Assembly (NCBI GenBank): GCA_007131435.1 | Contig: SLQM01000252.1 | Coordinates: forward strand, 1 to 33,304 | Source of the DNA: Syntrophomonadaceae bacterium | Lineage (GTDB): Bacteria; Bacillota; Dethiobacteria; DTU022 | DNA: 33,304 nucleotides | Direction of reading: 5' to 3' | The notes under the pieces: model-generated | Databases searched by the model: none | What the model saw: only the letters and a program-made list of their open reading frames with translations | Told to the model about the DNA's origin: nothing | Program-made: the position numbers and the translations under genes | In this document: piece after piece, positions 17,078 through 24,600 of the stretch | Layout: each line of letters begins with the position of its first letter | Numbering within the stretch: the stretch's first letter is position 1

Positions 17078-17686
17078 ATGACTATTCAGGTAAAAGAACT
17101 TATTGACAAAATTAAAAACGAGGGTGTCCTTGCGGCCGAGGCTGAGGCTGAAAAGATTATTTCCGAAGCAGAGGAAAATGCATCCCAGATAATTAAGGAT
17201 GCCCAGTCCAGGGCGGAATCGATGAAGGCGCAGGCAGAACAGGAGATCGAGCAGCAAAAAGCTGCCGGTGAAGCTGCTATTAAGCAGGCCGCCCGCGATG
17301 TTTTAATTGGTTTGGACAAGCAACTTATGAAACGATTTGACGCAGTGATTATTGAATCTGTAGATACGGCACTGACAACTTCTTTAACAGAGAAAATTAT
17401 AGTAGAAATGGTTAGCGCCTGGGTTGATAAGGGCGAAGAGGGCATCAGGGTGGTTCTCTCATCAAATGATGCCGAAAAATTAAAAGAGTCTTTAAAAGGA
17501 AAATTATCGCAGAATCTCAAGGATGGAGTGGAAATTATCCCCTCTGCTAAATTTGATAAAGGTTTTCGTATCGGTGGCAGCAGCGGGGTTTTATATGATT
17601 TCTCAAAGGAAAGTATAGCTGAGGTCTTGTCTCAAGCTCTGTCCCCGGACCTCGCGGCAGCTTTGAAAGAGGATATAAAAGACTAA
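17078..17686 (+). CDS. ntpE: V/A-type ATPase subunit E (peripheral stalk)
   Basis: Subunit E forms the peripheral stalk that holds the catalytic head still against the rotating axle. The 202-residue protein has a long charged Ala/Glu-rich coiled coil at about 10-75 and a globular C-terminal domain (about 85-200) that contacts the head, the usual layout. The ATG follows GGTGGAG at 17068-17074. It is the first gene of the operon. Its usual partner in the stalk, the small helical G/H subunit, is not encoded nearby. Confidence 0.88.
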   Translation: MTIQVKELIDKIKNEGVLAAEAEAEKIISEAEENASQIIKDAQSRAESMKAQAEQEIEQQKAAGEAAIKQAARDVLIGLDKQLMKRFDAVIIESVDTALTTSLTEKIIVEMVSAWVDKGEEGIRVVLSSNDAEKLKESLKGKLSQNLKDGVEIIPSAKFDKGFRIGGSSGVLYDFSKESIAEVLSQALSPDLAAALKEDIKD

Positions 17687-17714
17687 GATATACAGTTGCC
17701 TGGAGGAAAGTTTT

Positions 17715-18242
17715 ATGAAAAACTACTTTTACACCTTAGCAGCCCTGAAAACTTTAAAGCTGGGCGAAAAAATTCCAATCTCTGAAGAGTCTTTTTTAGA
17801 ATTTGCTGAAGATACCATAGCAGCAAAGGATTACCGAATTTTACTCAAATGTCGTTGGGGCTTAACGGAGCCAACGGGCTTTTCTTTTGCTGACCGGATA
17901 CTTTCCTGGGAAAAGGAACTGCGTGTGGAGCTGGCCAAGGCCCGGGTTTCAAAGCTGCCATTTGAACTTCCACCAACTCTAAAAGACCTGCCCGGCAACT
18001 ACAGCCTGCTTGAAGAGGTGCGTGCTGCCATGGCTTTAGAATCACCGCTAGATGCGGAACGATATTTGGACCAAATGCGGTGGAACTATTTAGAAGAAAT
18101 AGGTGCTCGCCACTATTTTGACTTTGAAGCCCTGGTCATCTATTATTTAAAGCTTCAACTTGCCCTGCGCCAGGAAAAATTTCAAGAGGAACTTGGCAGA
18201 GATTCTTTCGAAAAAGAGTACGCTGCTCTAACGGAAAGTTAA
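17715..18242 (+). CDS. DUF2764-family protein of the V-type ATPase operon
   Basis: This 175-residue soluble protein starts with MKNYFYTLAALKTLKLGE, the pattern of DUF2764 proteins found only in V-type ATPase operons of chlamydiae, spirochaetes and Bacteroidetes, always between subunits E and A as here. Its function is not established. Because these operons lack a recognisable subunit C, it has the right position, and a helical acidic make-up, to stand in for the missing central-stalk or stalk-linking subunit; this is an inference. The ATG follows TGGAGG at 17700-17705, 28 bases after ntpE. Confidence 0.75.
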   Translation: MKNYFYTLAALKTLKLGEKIPISEESFLEFAEDTIAAKDYRILLKCRWGLTEPTGFSFADRILSWEKELRVELAKARVSKLPFELPPTLKDLPGNYSLLEEVRAAMALESPLDAERYLDQMRWNYLEEIGARHYFDFEALVIYYLKLQLALRQEKFQEELGRDSFEKEYAALTES

Positions 18243-18267
18243 TAAACTGATTACCTTATAGAAATGG

Positions 18268-20043
18268 GTGAGAATGATTAACAAAGTAATTGGCGTTAGT
18301 GGAAACATGGTCTCTGTGGAATATACCGGTGAGGCTACGATGAACGAAGTCTGTTACATCATTACCGGGGATAAGAAATTAAAGTCAGAGGTCATTCGTG
18401 TCAAGGGCAACGTGGCCGACCTCCAGGTTTTTGAAATGACTTCTGGTATAAGCGTGGGCGACACTGTTGAATTCAGCGGTGACCTGCTCAGTGTGCAGTT
18501 AGGTCCGGGTTTGCTGGGGCAGGTATATGATGGATTGCAGAACCCCCTGCCCGAACTGGCGGAACAGTGTGGCTTCTTTTTAGAACGCGGTGTCTACATG
18601 GCGGCTCTCGATGATGAAAAAGAGTGGGAGTTTAACCCGACTGTGGAGGTTGGTGCCAGGTTGGAAGCCGGCGAACAGATCGGTTTTGTTAAAGAGGGTC
18701 TTTTTAACCACTGGATTATGGTCCCCTTTCAGCTTGAGGGTGTTCTAACCATAGAGAGCATTAAAGAAGAAGGGAAATATTCCCTTAATGATGTGTTGGC
18801 TGAAGCCAGAGATGAAAAAGGAAACCTTCACCAATTATCGATGGTATTTAACTGGCCTGTAAAGCGGGCTATTAAAACCTATGCAGAGCGCTTAAAGCCG
18901 GAAGAAACGCTGATCACCAAGTTAAGAATTATTGACACTTTCATCCCCGTGGCCAAGGGTGGCACCTATTGCATCCCCGGTCCTTTTGGTGCCGGAAAAA
19001 CGGTTCTGCAACAGATTACCTCCAGGTATGCTGACGCGGATATTATTATCATTGCTGCCTGTGGAGAGCGTGCCGGCGAGGTCGTGGAGACCCTGAAAGA
19101 GTTTCCCGAGCTGATCGACCCGAAAACCGGCCGTTCCTTAATGGAGAGGACTATCATTATCTGCAACACTTCTTCCATGCCTGTTGCTGCCCGTGAAGCA
19201 TCGGTTTATACAGCAGTAACCATGGCCGAGTATTACCGGCAGATGGGCCTGAATGTTCTGCTGCTGGCAGATTCAACCTCGAGGTGGGCCCAGGCTATGC
19301 GTGAAATGTCCGGTCGCCTGGAAGAAATTCCAGGGGAAGAAGCCTTCCCTGCATACCTGGAATCGCTGATAGCCGCCTTTTACGAGCGGGCCGGGATTGT
19401 TCGCCTGAAAAGCGGTGATACCGGTTCTGTAACCATCGGCGGCACTGTTTCTCCGGCCGGCGGTAACTTTGAAGAGCCGGTAACCCAGGCCACGTTAAAG
19501 GTGGTGGGCGCATTTCACGGTTTGTCGCAACAGCGGGCTGACGCCCGTAAATATCCTGCTATTCACCCCCTGGAATCCTGGTCAAAGTACGAGGGCATTA
19601 TCGATCAGCAGAAGACAGAATATGGCCGGTCCGTACTCTTTAAAGGTGATGAGGTTGGCCAAATGATGAAAGTGGTTGGCGAAGAGGGTACTTCACTGGA
19701 TGATTACATAATTTACCTTAAATCAGAGTTTCTGGATTATGTTTATATCCAGCAGAACTCTTTTGATCCTGTAGATGCTGCCGTGGAGCCTGAGCGTCAA
19801 CAGCATATTTATGATATTATCATTGACATTCTGACGGCCAGGTTAGATTTTGACGGTAAAGAGGAAGCCCGCTCCTGGTTCAACCGGGTGCGGCAGAACT
19901 TCCTGGACTATAATGGTAAAAAATGGAACAGTGACGAGTTTAATGACCTGGAGAAAACCATCTCTGAACTGCTGGACGACAAGAAAATAGGGGTCGAAGC
20001 AGATGCCGAAAGTCTTTGGGCAGGCGAGTCAAGGAGGGGCTAG
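18268..20043 (+). CDS. ntpA: V/A-type ATPase catalytic subunit A
   Basis: Subunit A binds and hydrolyses (or makes) ATP in the A3B3 head. The 591-residue protein has an N-terminal beta barrel, the extra A-type bulge domain (about 110-190), Walker A GPFGAGKT (238-245), the GER segment with a catalytic Glu (E267), LLLADSTSRWAQAMRE (about 331-346) and a C-terminal helical domain. The ACGERAGEVVETL form of the GER motif is, as far as I recall, the version seen in spirochaete and chlamydial enzymes, in keeping with the DUF2764 neighbour. The start may be GTG 18268 or ATG 18274; the upstream site (GAAATGGGTGAG) does not decide. It ends two bases before subunit B starts. Confidence 0.95.
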   Translation: MRMINKVIGVSGNMVSVEYTGEATMNEVCYIITGDKKLKSEVIRVKGNVADLQVFEMTSGISVGDTVEFSGDLLSVQLGPGLLGQVYDGLQNPLPELAEQCGFFLERGVYMAALDDEKEWEFNPTVEVGARLEAGEQIGFVKEGLFNHWIMVPFQLEGVLTIESIKEEGKYSLNDVLAEARDEKGNLHQLSMVFNWPVKRAIKTYAERLKPEETLITKLRIIDTFIPVAKGGTYCIPGPFGAGKTVLQQITSRYADADIIIIAACGERAGEVVETLKEFPELIDPKTGRSLMERTIIICNTSSMPVAAREASVYTAVTMAEYYRQMGLNVLLLADSTSRWAQAMREMSGRLEEIPGEEAFPAYLESLIAAFYERAGIVRLKSGDTGSVTIGGTVSPAGGNFEEPVTQATLKVVGAFHGLSQQRADARKYPAIHPLESWSKYEGIIDQQKTEYGRSVLFKGDEVGQMMKVVGEEGTSLDDYIIYLKSEFLDYVYIQQNSFDPVDAAVEPERQQHIYDIIIDILTARLDFDGKEEARSWFNRVRQNFLDYNGKKWNSDEFNDLEKTISELLDDKKIGVEADAESLWAGESRRG

Positions 20044-20045
20044 TA

Positions 20046-21344
20046 TTGCAAAAAGTATACAGTAAAATCGAATCGATCTCCGGCAATGTTATTACAGTAA
20101 AGGCAGCGGGGGTGCGCTACAAAGAGCTTGCCGTTGTTGGAAGCAGGTATGGTTCATCTTTGGCGGAAGTGATCCGCCTGAAAGGTGATGAAGTTGCCCT
20201 GCAGGTTTTCAATGGTGGAAGGGGCGTATCCACCGGGGACGAAGTTCGTTTCATGGGTGAGCCGATGAAAGTATCTTTTTCCCCCAATCTTTTAGGGCGT
20301 ATTTTTGATGGTTCAGGGCGGCCGCGGGACGGGGGGCCTGAACTTGCCGATACAATGGTTGAAATTGGTGGCCCTTCTGTTAACCCTGCCAAGCGTATTA
20401 TTCCCCGTAATATGGTCCGGACGGGAATTCCCATGATTGATGTTTTTAATTCACTGGTAGAATCGCAGAAACTTCCTATCTTTTCTGTTTCGGGAGAGCC
20501 TTATAACGAACTTTTAGCCCGGATAGCCCTGCAGGCCGAGGTTGATATTATTATCCTCGGTGGGATGGGACTTAAGTACGACGATTATCTTTTCTTCAAA
20601 GATACCCTGGAAAAGGGCGGAGTGATGTCCAGGACAGTCTTTTTTGTTCACACCGCGTCTGACCCTGTTGTTGAATCCCTGCTGGTTCCCGATATTGCCC
20701 TTGCGGTGGCGGAAAAGTTTGCCATTCAGGATAAGCGGGTCCTGGTTTTACTGACCGATATGACCAACTTTGCCGATGCCATGAAGGAAATCTCTATTAC
20801 AATGGAACAGGTTCCCTCCAACCGTGGCTATCCCGGAGACCTTTACACCCAGCTGGCATCGCGCTACGAAAAGGCCGTCGACTTTGAAGGGTCAGGTTCA
20901 ATTACTATTCTTGGTGTTACCACCATGCCCGGGGATGATGTCACCCACCCTGTCCCCGATAATACGGGCTATATTACGGAAGGGCAGTTTTATCTTCGTA
21001 ATGGCCGAATCGAGCCATTCGGGTCCCTGTCCAGGTTAAAACAGCTGGTAAATGGTGATACACGTGATGATCACCGTGCCATCATGGACGGAATGATTAA
21101 GTTATACGCCGCCTACAAGGAGTCCCTGGAGAAGAAATCAATGGGTTTTAAGATGTCAGGCTGGGACGAAAAACTTTTAACATACGGCCAGTTATTTGAA
21201 CAGGAAATGATGGATCTTTCCGTTAACATTCCCCTCGAGGACGCCCTTGATAAAGGGTGGGAAATACTGGGCGGCTGTTTTGAACCGGAGGAAACAGGAT
21301 TAAGGTCGGATCTGATCGAAAAATACTACAGTAGTAAGGTGTAG
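20046..21344 (+). CDS. ntpB: V/A-type ATPase regulatory subunit B
   Basis: Subunit B alternates with A in the head and carries a non-catalytic nucleotide interface. The 432-residue protein lacks a Walker A loop, having SVSGEPYNELLARI instead, and shows the conserved LLTDMTNFADAMKEIS and EQVPSNRGYPGDLYTQLASRYE segments (central to the B family), plus an arginine-finger region near SRYE. The start is TTG at 20046, eight bases after AAGGAGG at 20031-20037; an in-frame upstream start at 20016 overlaps subunit A and would bypass that site. The tight spacing implies coupled synthesis with A. Confidence 0.95.
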   Translation: MQKVYSKIESISGNVITVKAAGVRYKELAVVGSRYGSSLAEVIRLKGDEVALQVFNGGRGVSTGDEVRFMGEPMKVSFSPNLLGRIFDGSGRPRDGGPELADTMVEIGGPSVNPAKRIIPRNMVRTGIPMIDVFNSLVESQKLPIFSVSGEPYNELLARIALQAEVDIIILGGMGLKYDDYLFFKDTLEKGGVMSRTVFFVHTASDPVVESLLVPDIALAVAEKFAIQDKRVLVLLTDMTNFADAMKEISITMEQVPSNRGYPGDLYTQLASRYEKAVDFEGSGSITILGVTTMPGDDVTHPVPDNTGYITEGQFYLRNGRIEPFGSLSRLKQLVNGDTRDDHRAIMDGMIKLYAAYKESLEKKSMGFKMSGWDEKLLTYGQLFEQEMMDLSVNIPLEDALDKGWEILGGCFEPEETGLRSDLIEKYYSSKV

Positions 21345-21347
21345 ATC

Positions 21348-21944
21348 ATGGCAAAAATCAAGTATACGAAAAATGAATTAAAAAAGCAAAAGGATCAGCT
21401 TAAAAGGTTCAAGCGCTATTTGCCTACCCTGGTTCTGAAGAAACAGCTGCTGCAAATGGAGATACGACAGGTTGAGATGCAAATAAAAGAAAAGAGTCAG
21501 CAGCGGGAAAGAATCAACGCTGAACTGATGAGCTGGGTTCATGTTTTTGGCGAAAACTTGAATATTGCCGAACTGGTAAAGGTGAAGGAGACGGATCTGG
21601 AAACCGCTAACATAGCCGGTGTTGATATCCCGGTGTTTAACGAGGTTATTTACGAGGATATACCCTATGACCTGATGTTTTACCCGCTTTGGGTGGACGC
21701 AGGTGTTGAAAAGCTGAAGGAGCTTTATTCTGCAGATACGGAACTTTCCATTCTTAAAAAACAGGCTGAACTACTGGGCGAAGAGTTAAGAATTACCACC
21801 CAGCGGGTCAACCTGTTCGAAAAGGTCAAGATCCCTGACACCCAGGAGAATATCAGGCGCATTAATATTTTCCTCGGCGATCAGCAGACAGCTGCTGTTG
21901 TGCGGGGCAAATTAGCAAAAAATAAACTGGTGAGGGAGGCGTAA
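21348..21944 (+). CDS. ntpD: V/A-type ATPase subunit D (central rotor axle)
   Basis: Subunit D is the coiled-coil axle inside the A3B3 head, the counterpart of F-type gamma. The 198-residue protein has long N- and C-terminal helices (about 5-65 and 135-198) with the YTKNELKKQKDQLKRFKRYLP start and a short middle segment, as expected. The ATG lies three bases after the B stop, with AAGGTG at 21335-21340. In standard bacterial operons subunits C and F are found near D; neither is present here. Confidence 0.88.
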   Translation: MAKIKYTKNELKKQKDQLKRFKRYLPTLVLKKQLLQMEIRQVEMQIKEKSQQRERINAELMSWVHVFGENLNIAELVKVKETDLETANIAGVDIPVFNEVIYEDIPYDLMFYPLWVDAGVEKLKELYSADTELSILKKQAELLGEELRITTQRVNLFEKVKIPDTQENIRRINIFLGDQQTAAVVRGKLAKNKLVREA

Positions 21945-21947
21945 GCG

Positions 21948-23831
21948 ATGATTGCAGAGATGAAACAAATATCGATGGTTGTCCAGACCAAAGATAAAGA
22001 GCTAACTCTCGATGCGCTGGCCGAACTTGGCCTCGTTCACCTTGAAGACTTTCAGTATTCTTCATCGGAAGTTGATGACGCTCTTGCCAGGAAAAACCGG
22101 GCAGAAGATGCATATAATTTTTTGGCCTCATTAAAAAGTAAAAATGACCTGTCTCCACCTGCTTTAGAACCCTCAGAGGCGGTAGAGGAAGTGCTTCAGT
22201 TAAAGGAAGATCTACTGGCTGCCATGGAACGGAAGGCGGCACTGGAAAAACAGATTGCCGGTTTGGAAGGCTGGGGGGACTTCGATCCCGCAGACTTCAA
22301 GTTTCTCGCCGACAAAGGTTACCACCTGAGAATTTACATCGCTGCCGGCGGGAAAGCAGAGGATTTAGGTGAGATTGAGGGTGACATGGTGATTTTAAGG
22401 GAGGACAAAAAAGAGCTGGCATTTGCCCACCTTACCCGTGAACCTGTAAAACTGGACGATTATGAAGAGCTTAACCTTCCTCCGCAAAGCCTTAGCGCTA
22501 TGCAGGCAGAAAAAAATAAATTGGCAGCAGAGGTTGCAGCGCTTACCGGAAAAGCAGAGCGCTATTATGCCCTTGTGCCTGCCCTGCGTGCTCACCTTGA
22601 AGAGCTGGATTCTAACCTGCAGTACTGGATTGCCAAGGCAAATACCGTAGATGAAGGGAACCTTACAGCCATAGTTGGATATATTCCTGCTGCAGAGATT
22701 GAGCCCGTCCAAAATTGGGCCCGGCAGAATTCTGTCGCCTTAGCCATAACAGAACCTGAAATAATAGAATCCGTACCAACGCAGATCCGTAATCCCAGGT
22801 GGTTGCAGATTGTTGAACCCGTATTCAAGTTCATGGGCACAGTTCCCGGCTACAATGAGCTGGATATCAGCCTGGTATTTCTTTGCTTTTTCACCGTTTT
22901 TTTTGCCATGATTATCGGGGATGCCGCCTATGGATGCATCTTTTTCCTGGCAGGCCTCGGCCTGGTAATTTACTACAGCAAATCTAAAAAAGAAAAACCT
23001 CCCCTGGCTGCGGTGCTGTTTACCATTCTTGGCTTGGCCACGGTTATCTGGGGTACCATAACCGGTTCCTGGTTCGGCAGCCCTGAATTGATCGAAGGAA
23101 CTTTCCTGGAAAAACTTGTAATCAGCCAGCTAATAGAGGGGTTCAGGTTCTATACACCCGCCGGTGAATTTTACAAGGTTTTAAGCGGTCAGGATGTCAT
23201 CACGCTTTTGTGTTTCATCATCGCAATATTTCACCTTACCATCGCCCAGGTTTGGAATTTCCTACTTGCCCTGTCTCAACGCTCCCTGCAGGCCCTGGGC
23301 CAGGTAGGATGGATGCTCATTAACTTTGGCCTCTTTTACCTGGTGCTCGATATGGTGGCGAGATTCAACCTCGACCAGGCTTTGGGGACGGGTGATCTTC
23401 TAGCAGGTATGAGTTTAAATATCATTATTGCCGGGTTAGTGTTGATCATTCTCTTTGGTTCACAAAGACGAAGGGGCAACTTTTTTAAAGGGCTGCTTGG
23501 CGGCCTTGGAGATCTACCGGGTACAATTCTGGGATCCATATCGGCCTTCGGCGACATCATATCATATATAAGGCTGTTTGCCATGGGCCTGGCGGGAGCC
23601 GAAATAGCAAGAGCATTTAATAACATGGCCGGGGACCTTTTATCCGGCAATACCTTCATTTTTGGAGTGCTGATCCTGTTGGTCGGGCATACTTTCAACT
23701 TTGTTCTTTGCAGCCTGGGAGTGCTGGTGCACGGAATTCGCTTGAAAATGCTGGAGTTTTCGGGCCGACTGGGCATACAGTGGTCTGGCCATGAATATGA
23801 TCCGTTCAGATATCGTAGAGACGCGGCCTAA
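21948..23831 (+). CDS. ntpI: V/A-type ATPase membrane subunit I (a-subunit)
   Basis: Subunit I is the stator membrane subunit providing the ion half-channels. The 627-residue protein has a soluble N-terminal half (about 1-300) with coiled-coil regions that bind the peripheral stalk, and a C-terminal half with about seven or eight membrane helices. The conserved ISYIRLFAMGLAGAEIARAF segment near 535-555 carries the arginine that interacts with the rotor carboxylate. The ATG follows GGGAGG at 21934-21939. The gene is three bases after ntpD. Confidence 0.94.
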   Translation: MIAEMKQISMVVQTKDKELTLDALAELGLVHLEDFQYSSSEVDDALARKNRAEDAYNFLASLKSKNDLSPPALEPSEAVEEVLQLKEDLLAAMERKAALEKQIAGLEGWGDFDPADFKFLADKGYHLRIYIAAGGKAEDLGEIEGDMVILREDKKELAFAHLTREPVKLDDYEELNLPPQSLSAMQAEKNKLAAEVAALTGKAERYYALVPALRAHLEELDSNLQYWIAKANTVDEGNLTAIVGYIPAAEIEPVQNWARQNSVALAITEPEIIESVPTQIRNPRWLQIVEPVFKFMGTVPGYNELDISLVFLCFFTVFFAMIIGDAAYGCIFFLAGLGLVIYYSKSKKEKPPLAAVLFTILGLATVIWGTITGSWFGSPELIEGTFLEKLVISQLIEGFRFYTPAGEFYKVLSGQDVITLLCFIIAIFHLTIAQVWNFLLALSQRSLQALGQVGWMLINFGLFYLVLDMVARFNLDQALGTGDLLAGMSLNIIIAGLVLIILFGSQRRRGNFFKGLLGGLGDLPGTILGSISAFGDIISYIRLFAMGLAGAEIARAFNNMAGDLLSGNTFIFGVLILLVGHTFNFVLCSLGVLVHGIRLKMLEFSGRLGIQWSGHEYDPFRYRRDAA

Positions 23832-23843
23832 CCGGCAGCCATC

Positions 23844-23866
23844 TCTACCTTTTTGCGACTGGTAGA
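23844..23866 (+). other. Small hairpin in the ntpI-ntpK spacer
   Basis: The longest gap within the operon, 105 bases at 23832-23936, separates the membrane subunit from the proteolipid. It contains a 6-bp perfect hairpin (TCTACC 23844-23849, GGTAGA 23861-23866). No T tract follows, so it is not a terminator of the classic kind. It could mark RNA processing that raises proteolipid expression. Confidence 0.35.
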
Positions 23867-23936
23867 AATTGTATCTTTTATAGTATCGGGATAAATTACC
23901 GAAATAAACTGCATTATTGAAAAGGAGCCTGATAAA

Positions 23937-24383
23937 ATGGTTGAGTATGGATTAATGGGTATCAGCGCAGCGCTTGCAGTCTCTGCTGTTGGTTCTGCAC
24001 TCGGTATCGGTGCGGCCGGGCAGGCCGTTATTGGAGCGTGGAAAAAGGCTTTTATGCAGAACAAGCCTGCTTCGTTTATGTTATTGGCTTTTACTGGTTT
24101 CCCGCTTTCCCAGACTTTTTACGGTCTTATTCTGATGAATACCATCGTGGCATCGGCGGATCTCTTAGAGAGCGGTGTAATTCTGGGTATCGGTATTTTT
24201 GGTGGTCTTGCCATGGGTACGTCTGCCTATTTCCAGGGCGTTGCCGGTGCCGGCGCAGTCGATGCCTTTGCAGAGACAGGCAAGGGCTTTACCAACTATG
24301 TTCTGGTGCTTGGTGTTATTGAATCGGTTGCCCTGTTGACCATGGTCTTCCTGATGACGATGATCAACACCATGGCAGGGTAA
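23937..24383 (+). CDS. ntpK: V/A-type ATPase proteolipid subunit K (rotor ring), sodium-site residues present
   Basis: Subunit K forms the membrane rotor ring. The 148-residue protein has four membrane helices, two fused hairpins as in Enterococcus hirae NtpK (156 residues). Alignment by eye with NtpK places S58 and Q59 (PLSQTFYG) at its T64 and Q65, Q100 (FQGVAGAGA) at Q110, and E129 (VIESVALL) at the ion-binding E139. These are the polar ligands of the Na+ site, so sodium coupling is predicted. The first hairpin has no carboxylate, as in NtpK, giving one ion per four helices. The ATG follows AAAGGAG at 23921-23927, the best ribosome binding site of the operon, as fits the high copy number of the ring subunit. 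Confidence 0.93.
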   Translation: MVEYGLMGISAALAVSAVGSALGIGAAGQAVIGAWKKAFMQNKPASFMLLAFTGFPLSQTFYGLILMNTIVASADLLESGVILGIGIFGGLAMGTSAYFQGVAGAGAVDAFAETGKGFTNYVLVLGVIESVALLTMVFLMTMINTMAG

Positions 24384-24427
24384 TTTTCTGCAGCAGAGCT
24401 CCACTATAGTTCGGATTATTCATTTGG

Positions 24428-24462
24428 AGGGCTGTCTTTAAAAAGTGTTCTGGGGCAGCCCT
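24428..24462 (+). terminator. Hairpin after the V-type ATPase operon, possible terminator
   Basis: Arms AGGGCTGT (24428-24435) and GCAGCCCT (24455-24462) pair with a G-T at the inner end and one further C-G pair, 45 bases after the ntpK stop. No T tract follows. It is the best candidate for the 3' end of the operon. The rest of 24384-24600 holds no gene. Confidence 0.4.
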
Positions 24463-24600
24463 ATTAGCATCAATTGGCAGGTTTGCAGCGGTTTTGAAGA
24501 CAGGCTAAGCAAGCCCGGCCGCTAAGTTAGATTTTGAAGAGAGGTTTCCCGAGATGCGCTATAAAGCATCCGGAGAATGACCTGTCTCCAGGGTGGGCAT

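Noticed and set aside
20016..20045. Upstream start for ATPase subunit B
   Set aside because: It overlaps subunit A and lies upstream of the AAGGAGG site that serves the TTG at 20046.
23336..23776. 146-residue minus-strand open frame inside ntpI
   Set aside because: It is a shadow of the membrane helices of subunit I, with no start signals.
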